Source: Dama dama | Taxonomy: Eukaryota; Chordata; Mammalia; Artiodactyla; Cervidae | Direction of reading: 5' to 3' | Assembly: GCF_033118175.1 (NCBI RefSeq) | Contig: NC_083698.1 | Span: 73,687,001-73,751,000 of the forward strand | Length of the DNA stretch: 64,000 nucleotides | In this document: positions 23,232 to 34,850 of the stretch, piece by piece | Position numbering within the stretch: position 1 is the stretch's first letter | Layout: every line of letters starts with the position of its first letter | Notes under the pieces: model-generated | Database searches by the model: none | Told to the model about the DNA's origin: nothing | The model's input: only the letters and a program-made list of their open reading frames with translations | Translations under genes and position numbers: made by a program

Positions 23232-23519
23232 ACCTTGCTACCGTTTTCACAAGAGAGCCCCGAGACATAAGCAGTTCACAAAAGAAGAAACGTAAGTGGC
23301 CAGTAAACATGCAAACATGTTGACCTCACACAAAAAAATATACAAATGCAAATTAAAATACACTGAGGACTCCTTTTCCAATATCAAATTCCCAAAGATT
23401 AAAACCCTCCTGGTGGAGGCAGTACCGGGAAATCAGACATTGTCATTCAGGATCATTTGTTACAAAGAACAGAAATTCACTATGATGGCTAACTTTGTGT
23501 GTTCCCTGATTGGGCTAAT

Positions 23520-23709
23520 GAAAGAAAGTCGCTCAGTTATGTCTGATTCTTTGCGAGTCCCTGGACTATACAGTCCATGGAATTCTCTAAACCAGAATAC
23601 TGGAGTGGGTAGCCTTTCCCTTCTCCAGGGGATCTTCCCAACCCAGGAATTGAACCAGGGTCTCCTGCATTGCAGGTGGATTCTATACCAACTGAGCTAT
23701 CAGGGAAGG
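23520..23709 (-). repeat. Bov-tA SINE
   Basis: 'AAAGTCGCTCAGTTATGTC' through 'GAATACTGGAGTGGG' to 'ACTGAGCTATCAGGGAAG', the reverse complement of Bov-tA. Confidence 0.85.
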
Positions 23710-24019
23710 GATGTCCAGATCACTGGTGAATCTTTATTTCTGGATGTGTCTGTGACACTACTTCCGAAAGAGAGTTGTCGAACTAAATCAGTGGACTGAG
23801 AAAGCAGATGGCCCTCCCCAGGGTGGGTGGCCCCAGTCTCTGCTTGAACTGGGACATCCATCTCCTGCCCTTGGACATCGGCTCTCCTGGTTCTTGGGCC
23901 TTTGGGTTTGCGCTGAACTGCACCACCGGCCCTCCTGGGCTTCCAGATCACAGATGGCAGACTAAAGCCTCCCTAATCATGTGACCCAATCTTTCATTGT
24001 AAGTCTCTCTCTGTATATG

Positions 24020-24152
24020 TCCTTGGAGGAGGGCACGGCAACCCACTCCAGTATTCTTGTCTGGAGAATCCGTGTGGCTGGTGGAGCCTGGTGTGCTACT
24101 GTCCATATTGTTGCAGAATCGGTCACGACTGAAGCAACTTAGTACACACGCT
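24020..24152 (+). repeat. Bov-tA 3' fragment
   Basis: 'GCAACCCACTCCAGTATTC ... GGTCACGACTGAAGCAACTTAG' is the distal half of Bov-tA in forward orientation, 5' truncated. Confidence 0.75.
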
Positions 24153-24159
24153 CTGTGTA

Positions 24160-27100
24160 TGTATCCTGTGGGTTCTGTTTCTAGGGAGAACCCTGACCAA
24201 TACACCCACTAAAGCAGCTGAGCCCCGACAGACCATCATCCCACAGGTGCCTGGTAGGACAGAGGGCCTCTGAATCCCTCTGCAGCCCAGCGCCCCTCCA
24301 CACCCCAGGACTTCAGTCTGGACTTCAGCTCGATGTATTTGCCAGTGGGGTCTCGGACCAGGCAATGGGACTCTACCCTGTGCCTTATTCCAATCAGCTG
24401 CTGGAGGGATTGGCCGTGTGCCAGCCACCTCCCAAGGAGCCATGAGAGGATTCCAGGGTTGGGTAGGCCCTGGGCTCATCTTCTTGGGAAGCTGGATGCC
24501 AGCCTTATAAACAAGCATGTGACCCAACATCTACAACCCTCCCCCACATCGAGGACAGACTCTCCTGCCCTGCGGTGCACTGTGACCTCAAGGCGCAAGG
24601 AGCCTGTGGCTCTGGAGGTGAGGAGCCTGCGATGGCCAACCTGTCCATGGGGACTCCTGGGAATGACGTGCTGCTTTAGCCCCTGAGAAAGCCTCCCTGG
24701 CCCTCCTCCCCAGACTAACACAACACATTCCTGATTTAGTGGGAGGAAATCCCACCAACACCATGAGCACATCCTGCCATGGGGGATGTATTGCTGTTCT
24801 TTCTGCATGCAGTGCCCTTTCCTCAGACATCATACCTTTGGGCCTTTATCCAGCTTCCCACATGGCTACTTTATTTCGGACACACTGACCCATTAGGCTA
24901 TACTGATGGTGCTGGTGGCTCCAGCTAAGCTGCCTTCCTTTGCCCTGTGCCCTGTAACTTTGTAGGAGCCTCCCTCTCTGACTACAGGCATGGCCCTCTG
25001 ATGACTTAGGCCAGTCAGGCAGGAACAAACTCAGTCCAAGGAGAGGCTTGAAAAAAATGCTTGTGGCATCCCCTCTCCTCTCCTCCAAACTTCCAGAACT
25101 GTGTGAGCACACCTGGGCTGTCCTGCTGAAGGACAAGACCACAGGGGGCCAAGCTGGGACCATGCAAGACAGGCTGCCACAGGCTGGACACAAGAGGGAG
25201 ACCAGCAAGAGCAGCCAAGCTGGGCTCAGGTGGGAAGAGTTGCCCAGGCAGCTGGCAGGCGGGTGAGCTAATAAATGTGATTGTTTTAATCTGCTGAGTT
25301 GGGTGGTTGGTTACTCAGCAATAGCTAACACTTATCTCAGATGTTTATTATCGTTCTCCCTACCAGCACTGCCAGTGTCACAAGACCAGGGGATCGGGGG
25401 CTGTGACATTTACTGCGACAGCTCTCTGGCATGCAGAGGTCCTGAGTAAATATCTGTTAAATGGCTAAATATAGGGTAAATACCTTAACAGGATCTTGTG
25501 AGACAGACAACAGTCCTGGAACTAGTCAGAACTGAGTAGGAAAAGAGGGTAGTACTAGCACTAGTGAGGAGCATGGCAGTGGGTAAGCACCAAATAGGCC
25601 TCAGTAATTGATGTAGTCCTGTCTTCAAGATGAAGACCAGTCCAGTGTCCCTTTCTTTTCATTTTGTTGCACCTCTATTTTCTGCATCTGGCTTCCATGT
25701 CATGGTACAAAGCAGCTGCTTGAGGTCCAGCCATCATTGCATCATCCCAGCCAGCAGAAAGGAATAGTAGAGCACAATTTCTTCCTTTAAGAACTTTTTC
25801 TAGAAGCTCACACAAAGCTCCAAGTTCGTTCCATTGGCCTTGGCCAGATCTCAGTCATGGGCCACACCCAGCTGCACGGGAAGCCAAGAAGTGTAGTCTT
25901 TTTCTGATGACCATGTGCCAGCTAAATGTCAGGAGTTCTGTTACTAAATAAGAATGAGACAATAGACACTGAGGAATAATGAACAGTCTTTGCTACAGAT
26001 GATATTATTTTCACTTTTGTGTCTGATAAGATTACCAAGATCTTAGAAAAGTGTTTAAAAAAAAAACTAGTATCTGGTAGAAGAAGGTGTAAAAGCTGAA
26101 ATCCCAAGAAAGTATAAGAATAAGAAACATGTCATAGTATTAGCCATTTTATAATCTTTTTGTGTGTAAGGTAGTCACATTCTTGCATGTTTGTCTGCAG
26201 ACCTGAGCCAGAAGCCCAGCCAACAAAAACAAGAAGTAGTGACAAACCCTTTTGGAGGAAGAGGACCGTCAGCAGCTGTAACCCCAGCTCCATGGCTCCT
26301 GCCATTAGCATGAAGAGCCAGAATGTCCTCAAAGCCCCTATCGTGCCCAGAGTTCTTAGTGCTGGAACTCATAGCTGCCCTCTCTACCCTGACCTTCCTC
26401 TTAAGAACCAAGCTTCTTAAAGGAGTTGTTCACACTCATTGTTCCACTTCCTCAGTTCCATGCAGCTGTTCTTGCACCTGGCACTCTCACCAAGCCTCAG
26501 GGAGCGCCCTACCCCTGCCCTTCGAAATGCCACACCCCAAAATTAGTCTGTGCCCCTCACAGGGCAGGGCTGTAATGGGCCCCAAGTGTGTGTGCTGGGC
26601 TGGGCACCCAGCAGTCCTGCTGACCTTGTGGTCAGGTCTGAAATCCTGCCAGCTGTGGGCCATCAGAAACAGGGGTGAGGCCTGGGAAGTCTCAGGTAAC
26701 TCCCCTGCAACCCTTGCACCCAAGTGGGTGCCACCCAGGGCTCCCACCCAGAGCACCTGGCCTCACTGCTGCTGGCTTTGTGTCTATCAAAAACTCTTCT
26801 TATTACAAATCTCTTTATCATGCAAGTGGTGTGTACTCATTGTAGAAAATCTAGAAAGCACAAGTAGGCAAAACAACAAACTGACTATGATATGTTTTAT
26901 TGAATTTCGAACCATCTGATCCTCCAGAGGGAACAAGTAAGTTTGTGACAGAGATTCATGTGGGAATTTTTGAAGCACAAAGACCAGGAGTTCTGGGATG
27001 GAGCTAAGGCTCCCTGGGTCACATCTGTGAAATGATAGAAAAAAATATGTATTGGTCTCTGCCCTGGGTTCCTGGTGCAGAGTTCCTAAATCCCTTGGAA

Positions 27101-27370
27101 TTTCCTGAGTGATAAGAACACTAGGAGCATTTCTTGTTCTAATATTTCATCTTTGAACCCAGTTCGTGACACAGAGCTCATAATCCCTTGGAATTTACTG
27201 GCAGAAAGAAGGATCTTTTTGTTCTAATTCAGTGACTCTGAGTGGCTTACTGGATGGCTTCAGGATCAGGGCTGGTCACCAGAGAGACCAAGCCATGATT
27301 AGGAGCTTGGCACTTTTGGCCCTGCTCCCTATCATCTGGGTAGAGGAGTGGGCTGGAGATTTGAGTTATT
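24160..27370. other. Intergenic stretch, mostly unassigned
   Basis: No gene was recognised. About 25630-25990 resembles an old L1 3' end ('GTCATGGGCCACACCCAGC ... GAAGTGTAGTC'). A short open frame at about 26180-26420 follows a CTGCAG acceptor-like site, but I recognise no protein in it. The remainder shows nothing I can name. Confidence 0.4.
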
Positions 27371-27374
27371 GATT

Positions 27375-27689
27375 GATCATGCCCATGTGATGAAGGCCCC
27401 TATATAAAAATCCCTAGATGGGGTTCAGAGAGCTTCTGGTTGGTGAACACATTTGTATGAGGGGCTCACCCCAGCTACATGGAGACAGAATCTCCTGTGC
27501 TCAGGACACTTCTGGACCCCAACCTATCTATTTCTTCATCTGGCTATTCATTCATATCCTTCAATATCCTTTGTAATAAGCTGGTAATTTAGTAGTCTTG
27601 AGTCATGTGAGCTGTTGTAACAAATTACCAAACTGGAGGAAGGGATGGTGGGAACTCCAACTAATAGCCTATCAGTCAGAAGCACAGGT
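27375..27689 (+). repeat. Old interspersed repeat, left part
   Basis: 'GTGATGAAGGCCCCTATATAAAA ... TTCAGAGAGCTTCTGG ... TTCATCTGGCTATTC' recurs at 59290-59475, so it is a dispersed element, possibly an LTR. It is interrupted at 27690 by a younger LTR and resumes at 28355. Confidence 0.6.
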
Positions 27690-28350
27690 TGAGGGAGGAG
27701 ATAGATGGGCCCCAGGCTGGACAGCTTCCCCCGTGGACAGAAGCCCCATAATAGCAGAAACTGCATAAAAGCAAGATGATGGAGAAGGCTGGGCCCTGCC
27801 CAGATAAGAGACAGAAGACCACATATTCCTCCTCCTCAAAGTTAAGGAGACCTCCCTGAACACACATGTGCAGAAAGACTCCTTGGAGGTCAAAAAGGGA
27901 GGGCATGACACCTCATAGTAAGTGATGTCAACCACCCACGAGCCTCTTCACTAGACGCCATCTTGGCTGAGGGATGAGCACGCACACGAGCGGACCCTGA
28001 GATATACCAAATACGGCCACAGAACCAGGCAAATCAAAACCAGGCAAAAGAAATCTGGAAGAAATGCCCCCAAAAGTGATTCAAACCACCACGAGGGTGT
28101 GAATGTCTCAGCGCTCACGTGTGTCTATCCACATGGACTGTACTCTTTTTCCTCCTAATAAACACTTTACTTGTTTCACTACTTTCAGTCTTTGTGGCAG
28201 TTCTTTTCTGCAAAGCTGAAGAGCCAGAGCCTTGTCACTAGGTCTAGTGGCTAGGATTCGGTGCTCTTACTGCCATGACTTGACCTCAATCTCTGGCTGG
28301 GAACCAAAACCCCCATTTCAAGTCACTGCAGGCCAGGCCACTCAAGATCA
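27690..28350 (+). mobile_element. Solo LTR, endogenous retrovirus class I-like
   Basis: A 661 bp TG...CA segment is flanked by a 4 bp near-duplication (AGGT at 27686-27689, AAGT at 28351-28354), the size expected for class I (gamma-like) elements. AATAAA at 28157-28162 fits an R-region poly(A) signal and gives the orientation. There is no coding content and no second LTR, so it is a solo LTR inside an older repeat. Class is inferred from duplication length only. Confidence 0.65.
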
Positions 28351-28565
28351 AAGTGACAACCTGGATCTGAGATTGGCATCTGAATTGGGGGTGGGGGGGG
28401 GCGGGGTTCTGCACTAACCCTGGCCAGTGTCAGAACTGAGTTAAACTTAGGACACCCAACTGGTGCTGGAGAATTGCCGGGTGTGGAAAATCCATGGCAA
28501 GTGTCAGAAGTATCATGTGAGAGTAAAGGAGAACACAGAAGTGTTTTTCCAAGACAGCATCCCAA
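28351..28565 (+). repeat. Old interspersed repeat, right part
   Basis: Continuation of the repeat at 27375-27689 after the LTR insertion ('GTGACAACCTGGATCTG ... GGACACCCAACTGGTG ... GTGTTTTTCC'). Confidence 0.55.
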
Positions 28566-29189
28566 AGCTATTGTTCACCAGCTGTGCAAACTCTAGCAAG
28601 TCACTTGACCTCTCTGTGTCTCTCTTTTCTCCCCAGCAAGATGGGGACATGGATGTCGTCTGTGGACAAGAATGTCCTGGGCCTGAATGAGCTGACACGT
28701 GTAAAGGGCTTAGAACTGCTCCTGGCAGAGAACTGATCTCATCCTGTGTAAGCGCATGTGCTTAAAAAACATTTCATTATTGAAATTTCAAACATATGCA
28801 GAAGTGGAGAGATGATGTGCCGAACTTCCCGCCTACCTCCGGCATCAAAATTCTCAATTCCAGGCCCATCTTGTTTCATCTAAGTCCCCCCCATCTTAAT
28901 TTTGAAGCATATCCCAGACATCATGTGATTTCACCAGGAAATATTTTACTGTGTACTTACGAAAGAAAGAACTCCTCTTGTTCTCTCTCTTGCTCTAACA
29001 TAACCAATGCTACATGTGACAACTCTCAACCACATTTCTTTTAATATACGATGTTAATATCAAGCAGGGTACATGTTTTCTGATTGCAGCATACATTTTT
29101 TTAAGTTTTTTTTTTTTTTTTTGATGTGGATCATTTATGAAGTCTGTATTGAATTTGTTACAATATTGCTTCTGTTTTATGTTTTGGTT

Positions 29190-29311
29190 TGTTGTTTTTT
29201 TTTTTTTGGCTGTGAGGCATGTGAAATCTTAACTCCCCAATGAGGGATCGAACCCGTGCCCCCTGCACTTAAAGGGGAAGTCTTAACAACTAGACCTCCA
29301 GGGAAGTCCCC
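29190..29311 (-). repeat. Short CHR SINE
   Basis: A poly-T run at 29197-29207, then 'GGCTGTGAGGCATGTGAAATC' to 'CTCCAGGGAAGTCCC', reverse orientation. Confidence 0.8.
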
Positions 29312-29399
29312 TATGTTTTAGTTTTTACACTTTACTTAGAATTGGGATCCAAATGAGGCCCATGTGCTGTGACTGACCGATGTTTCTTAAATCTATCAG

Positions 29400-29520
29400 T
29401 TTGCATTTTGTCTGAACATCAGCCCTGGGAAGAAGGGTACCTTATTACTCCCGCTTACAGATGAGCAGACTGGGGCTTAGGTTGATTAAGTGACTTAAAT
29501 AACTGGTGACAGAAGCCACG
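29400..29520 (-). repeat. MIR-like fragment
   Basis: 'CTTACAGATGAGCAGACTGG ... GATTAAGTGACTT' resembles the antisense MIR core. Ends are approximate. Confidence 0.55.
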
Positions 29521-30394
29521 CACCACCCTGAAGAGGATGGATGACAGAGGGCACCTGGAGGAGATGAGGGCAGGACCAACCTGGCATCACCACCAGAAAC
29601 TGGGTCAATCCCAGGCACCCAGTCACTCCTCGGTCCTCATCTCAGGTGACCCTCCAGGCATCTGATAGAATCGCTCATACCTTCTGCTGAGAAAGCCTTT
29701 CCATTTGGACACCACCTTACCCAGTTGCCCCTGCCCCACCCCCTGCCCTGGGGGACAGTCTCTAACCTCTAATGTGGGGGAATCCGGGGTTCAGTGCTTG
29801 CACATCTTCTATATCTGGTGACTTCCTGGTCTCCATCAATCCCTAATGTGTAGCTATAGACCTCGCCTCTCCTGGGGTGCTGGCTGCAGCTGTCAGACTG
29901 GAATCCTGGCCTCTGTTTCTATTGAATTTCAGGGGACCTGGTCTGCAGCCCCACTCCTGAGCTCCCCACAGGCTGTCCCATCTCAGGACATGGAGCATGT
30001 CTCTGACCGTCAGATCTGACCCGCTTACCAGGTTGGTCTGTTCTACTCACATGCTTCAGCCTGGTCCAGTCACCCCACCTCCACCTCACCTGGATCAGAG
30101 GGGTCTCCTGGCTTCCTCTCTTGCCCCTCAGTCTGCTCTCCAGACAGCAACAGGGGCAGGGTGGTCTTGTGAATGGGATCACATTCCCGTATCCTCCAAG
30201 TTCTAGGTAGACGTCAGTCCTGCCTGTTGCTGATGGGCCTCCCTTCCTGTCCCGCCCCTGCTCACTCTGCCTGGCCACTCAGCTCTTTGCTCTTATTCCT
30301 AAGTGCCCAGCAAACATCCCTCTTCTTGTAATTCTTCCAGACCCCTTAGCCTTTCCCCTCCCATGGCTAATCATGTTGAGTTAGGGTTGGTTGG

Positions 30395-30634
30395 ATCAAT
30401 GAACTCTAAGTGCGTGTGTGCTAGGTTTCTTCAGTTGTGTCCGACTCTGTGACCCTATGGACCATAGCCCGCCAGGCTCCTCAGTCCATGGGATTCTCCT
30501 GGAAATAATACTGCAGTGGGTTGCCATGCCCTCCTCCAGAAGATCTTCCTGATCTAGGGATCGAACCTGTATCTCTTATTTCTCCCGCATTGGCAGGTGG
30601 GTTCTTTACCACTAGCACCATCTGGAAAGCCCCT
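30395..30634 (-). repeat. Bov-tA SINE
   Basis: 'TTCAGTTGTGTCCGACTC' to 'ACCATCTGGAAAGCCC', reverse complement of Bov-tA, with a small internal insertion near 30575 (TCTTATTTCTCCC). Confidence 0.85.
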
Positions 30635-30947
30635 AATGAACTCGAAGGGCCTTCATTTTAAGGACATCTCTTCTCCATCATTTTCAGGCTAATTTCCCAT
30701 GGTGGGAGGGAGTCAGGGATTCTTCTCCACCCCTTGGTCTGGTCTTCCAACTCCAGATCCTGCCCACAGCCAAAAATGTTTTAAATATAAAAAATTTAAA
30801 AACCGTAAAAAATGTAAGCAAAGTGGAAGGGACAGAGGGAAGACAGCCACTGGAGATGGGCCAGAGGTTGGAGGGATGCAGCCTCAAGCCGAGGAATGCT
30901 GGGAGCCACAAGAAGATACAAGGGGTGGGAAAGATAGTCATCTAGAG

Positions 30948-31157
30948 CAGGGGTCCCCAATTTCCAGAACCTAATGCCTGATGATCTGAGGTGGAGCTGA
31001 TGTAATAATAATAATAATAGAAACAAAGTGCACAATAAATGTAATATGCTTGAATCATCCAGAAACCATTCTCCCGCCCCCGCCACCATGGACCGGTCTG
31101 TGGAAACGCTGTCTTCCACGAAACTGGTCCCTGGTGCCAAAAGGTTGGGGACCGCTG
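30948..31157 (+). mobile_element. Non-autonomous hAT DNA transposon
   Basis: A 210 bp element with terminal inverted repeats CAGGGGTCCCCAA (30948-30960) and TTGGGGACCGCTG (31145-31157). The flanks ATCTAGAG and CCCTAGAG form a degraded 8 bp duplication sharing CTAGAG. It contains an ATA/ATAATA run at about 30998-31018. It interrupts an MLT1-type LTR and is internally deleted with no transposase. Confidence 0.75.
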
Positions 31158-31159
31158 CC

Positions 31160-31287
31160 CTAGAGCTTTCAGAGGGAACATGGCTTAGAATTCTGGTCTC
31201 CAGAACTGCTAGAGAATGCATTTCTGTTGTCTTAAGCTACCCAGTTTGTGCTTATTTGTTATAGCAGCCACAGGACCAAATACACCG
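31160..31287 (+). repeat. MLT1-type MaLR LTR fragment
   Basis: 'CTCCAGAACTGCTAGAGAATG ... GTTGTCTTAAGCTACCCAG ... TTGTTATAGCAGCC' is the 3' part of a MaLR LTR. Its left part lies before the hAT insertion. Confidence 0.65.
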
Positions 31288-31660
31288 GGAGCTGTGGGCT
31301 GAATTGTGTTCCCTCCAATTTTTCTGTTGAAGCCCTAACCCTCAAAATGACTGTATTTGGAGAAAGGGCTTTTAAGAGTAATAAAGTTAAATGAGGTCAT
31401 GGGGTGTGGTCCTAATTTGATATGACTGGTGACCTTAAGGGAGAGGAAGAGATCTTTCTCTCTCCACGAGCACCCAGAGAGATTGTGTGGGCACACAGGG
31501 AGATGGTGGCCGCCTGCAAACCAAGAGGGAAGGCCTCAGAATGAAACCTGCCTTGCCACACCTTGATCCTAGATCGTGGCCTCTAGAACAGTGAGAAATG
31601 TTTCTTTTGTTTAAGCTGCCCTGTCAGTGGTATTTTGTTCTGTCAGCCTGAGTGGACCAG
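31288..31660 (+). repeat. MaLR (MST/MLT1) LTR
   Basis: A near-complete pattern from 'GGGCTGAATTGTGTTCCCTCC' through 'AATGAGGTCATGGGG' to 'CTAGAACAGTGAGAAATG ... GTGGTATTTTGTTCTG'. Confidence 0.7.
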
Positions 31661-32869
31661 GTAGGCCAAACCCACAGAGATGCGGTGAGTAGCTCAGGAA
31701 AGCACAGGGCCAGCACTTGAGGCCAGAGCTTTGGACCAGTGGCCCACAGGCGCTCGGGTCCAGCAGCAGCATCAGCAGTCTGACCGCACGCCCTCTGGAA
31801 TGCTGCTGGCAAGTCGCCGACAGGGGACGGGAACCGGCAGGGGGCGGGTTGGGCCTCAGAGCCAGGGCAGAGTCCTGGCCCCAACAGGCCAAGGATAGGC
31901 GCCAACAGCACTGAAGTGAACTTCAAAGAAGGTGCTCCGTGGGGAGGTTTTGCGAAGGTCACAAGGCCTGAAAAATCACCCCCAGGGGCCTTTTCTGAAC
32001 TGGAAGTGGGAACAGGAAATAGCTAAATGAGATTCATCTTGGAAAAATGCAAGCTCATACATCTGGGTAAAACTAATCCAAAACACAGCATGAGATACCA
32101 CAGTGCAGAGCAGGGGGCAGACTGCAGCCCTCAGGGCCGCTGAGTGGGCTTTTACAGCCTCTGATTTTTCCCGGGGCTGGTCTCAGTGTGGGCAGCAGGA
32201 GGCCGGGGACTTAGACATCTGGGAACTCCAAGCCAGGTTTACTGGAAAGAGAGGGCTGAGGTCTCCACTTCTCAGCTGGCTGGACAGTGACCTAGTGGTC
32301 CAGGAAGGGGTGAAGAGGAAAAGGGCAACCATCAAGGCCATGGCCTTGTGCGTTGGTGCCCAGGCCTCCACTGGGTGGCTACCAAGGATCACCCTTCATA
32401 AAGCCTCCCTGGGCCCATGGAAAGCCCTGTGTTCCTCATTTTTGCAAGCTGTCCAGTGTTTTAAGTATGATGGGTCATTAAAAGTTGCCTCTGCCTCCCC
32501 AGGAGAGAACTCAGGTACCCAAAATGGAGCCAGAGGCCATTAAAAGGAACAGGACTGGTTTCAGGGGGTAGGCTACTGCTCCCTGAGGAAAGGCAGCACC
32601 GGCAGATGGGGAAGTAACCCCTTACAAAGAACCTGTGAGCTCCCCCTTCCCACATGGCAGGAGGAGAAATGAGCATGGGAAATGAGAGAGGGGCTGCATC
32701 CCAGGCCTCCCAGCTTCACAGTGTGTGTGCTGGGCCCAGGAGGGCAGACTGGGAGCTGGTGGGGAGGCCCAGAGGGGACCTGGGCTCAGGCACCTGCCTC
32801 CCTCAGCCCTGTGTCCACTGACTAGTGAAGGGCTGTGGGGTATGGGGAGTGGGGGAGGGAGATGAAGGA
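31661..32869. other. Intergenic stretch, no gene recognised
   Basis: GC-moderate sequence with scattered small open frames and no recognisable domain or splice-consistent exon. Confidence 0.4.
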
Positions 32870-33770
32870 TATCAGATGATATAACAAAGAGATTCCAAAA
32901 TGTAATGCCTGAAAATAGGAGAGACACACAGAACATTCAATGTTGTCAAGATGTCTGCTTTCCCAACCTGATCTAGAGATTCAATGCAATACCAGTCTTG
33001 GAAAAGGAATTGTGGGGTGAGATTTCTGTTTTCATTTTGTTGGGTATGGTTGCTAAATCGGCTTCCAAAAAAGTCCCTCCTACAAATTGCCAATTCCCTC
33101 ATGTGTGATCAATTTGTAAACATTGGTTAATGTGACAGGTAAAAATATTCATTTAAATTTGCCCTTGTGTGGTGATTGGACCCATCAGGCAATCTGGTAT
33201 GTGCTTTTCTGTTTTTAAAAGGAAAAAAAAACATAATTGTTTGGCTGTGGGACACAGGGGAATCTTAGTTCTCCCACCAAGGATGAAACCTGCACCCCCT
33301 CCAGTGGAAAGGTGGAATCTTAACCACTGGACCACCAGGGAAGTCCCTAGTACGTTTTTGAGAAGCCTTTCTTCTGTAAATTGCCTACTGGTGTTCTTGC
33401 TCATTGTATTTTCCTTATTTATCTGTGAACAATTTCTTAATTACAGGAATTAAATTCAAGATGTGTCATAGTATCCCCCCGTTTGCCTTTAAATTTTTAA
33501 ATAATTTAAAATATGTATGTCAAACATCATTTTTTTCCTTTAGTGTCTCCAGGTTTATTGTGATACTTAGGGCTTAAAAAACATTCATCGGCTCCCCAGC
33601 ACAATTTTTGTGTTGTTTCTTTCTTAGATTTGAATGTATGATCCATCTGGATTTTATTTTGGTGTTAAGCGCGAGGGAGGGAGCCAACTTCTATTTTTCC
33701 AAATGGCCGGCCAGCCGTCCTAACGCCGTTCGATTGAAAAAGACTGAAAAATCTTTCCCGGGGTTTGAAG
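32870..33770 (-). repeat. Rearranged L1 fragments around a CHR SINE
   Basis: About 32870-33000 reads like sense L1 ('GATTCAATGCAATACCAG'). About 33350-33770 reads like antisense L1 ('GATTTTATTTTGGTGTTAAG ... CAAATGGCCGGCCAGC'). A reverse CHR SINE occupies 33241-33347. Relationships between the pieces are unclear. Confidence 0.55.
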
Positions 33771-33779
33771 CGACCACTC

Positions 33780-34850
33780 CACCAGCATACTTCAAGCTAG
33801 CGCGTTTGCCCGGGCCCGTGGTCCAAAGACCCCTCGCCGCCAGGTTTCCGCGGCCCATCTGTCCCGCCAGGTCTAGTCGGAGGAGGCGAAAAGAAGCGGG
33901 TGGAGTGGATATTCCGCTCCTGAGAACTATTCCACTCGTACGAGCCACCGACCGACCACTAACCCCCTTTCCTCACCCTTGCGCCCAGGACAACCCACAG
34001 ACACCACTACCGCGACTTCACCTCCACCCTCCAAAGACAAAGCCCCCTGACCCACGTCGAGGAAGTCTCCCTTACCTCCCACCTCCTCGCTCTCAGCTCC
34101 CACCCTCAACCCTAGTCTCTCCTCCCGGGTGGTCCCAGGAATGGGAGGGGACTTTCTACGAGGGTAATTTAAATAAAAGGTGTGTGCTCTGGTTCTATTT
34201 GCATAGAGGCGGGGCCTCTAAAGCCGGCCTCCACCTCGCTCCGAACGACCCAGGGGGAGAGAACCACCCTGAGACTTAATTTGCAGGGGGCGGGGCCTGC
34301 CTCTTTAAGTGGAGCCGGGAGCCACTTCCCCTTCCAGTCGGCTTCCGCTAGCTGTCGCTTCCGGCTTCTGTGTGCCTTCCCCACGATTTCTTTCTGGCTT
34401 CTGTCCAGGCTTCCGCTGCTTTCGCTGGGCGCTGCGGGTGGCCGGGGCCCTAATGCTACCGAAACGACGGCGAGCGCGGGTCGCGTCCCCCAGCGCCGCC
34501 CCCTCCTCCGCGGCGCGCTTCCCGGGGGTCACTATCTACCTGGCCGAACCACACATGGGCCGCAGTCGCCAGGCTTTTCTCACACGCCTGGCTGTCTCCA
34601 AGGGTTTCCACGTCCTTAATGCCTACAGGTGCGCGGTCGTGGCGAAGCTCACTGCTAGGCGGGGGCACCTGCCTGGGGCCGCCTTTCCAGGGCTTGCTTT
34701 CCGAGGGGCGCGGGGCGGGTGCCGGCCAAAGGCCTCGCCTTACCGAGGAATGTGGCACGCCCATATCTATCACCGCGCCGTCGCGCCAGGCCGGCCGAGG
34801 GGCGCTGCTGTGTGGCGTGATGGCCTGAGCACAAAATGCCCGTCCTAGGA
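33780..34850 (+). promoter_or_regulatory. POLM: POLM CpG-rich promoter and first exon region
   Basis: CpG-rich sequence starts right after the L1 fragment and runs through exon 1. GC boxes (GGCGGGGCC) lie at about 34207-34216 and 34286-34297. An ETS-type CTTCCGG lies at 34358-34364. There is no clear TATA box at a suitable distance. The transcription start is probably between about 34300 and 34440 (inference). Confidence 0.6.

Noticed and set aside
26180..26420. Possible exon after an acceptor-like CTGCAG
   Set aside because: No partner exon, no recognisable protein and no conserved neighbour. Left as unassigned sequence.
33608..34279. 223-codon plus-strand frame before POLM
   Set aside because: It begins in L1-derived sequence and runs through the CpG-rich promoter. 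It has no recognisable domain and Pro/Arg-rich content typical of chance frames in GC-rich DNA.
34309..34452. In-frame N-terminal extension of POLM
   Set aside because: The upstream frame opens at GTG, not ATG. The conserved start MLPKRRR at 34453 is the better choice.
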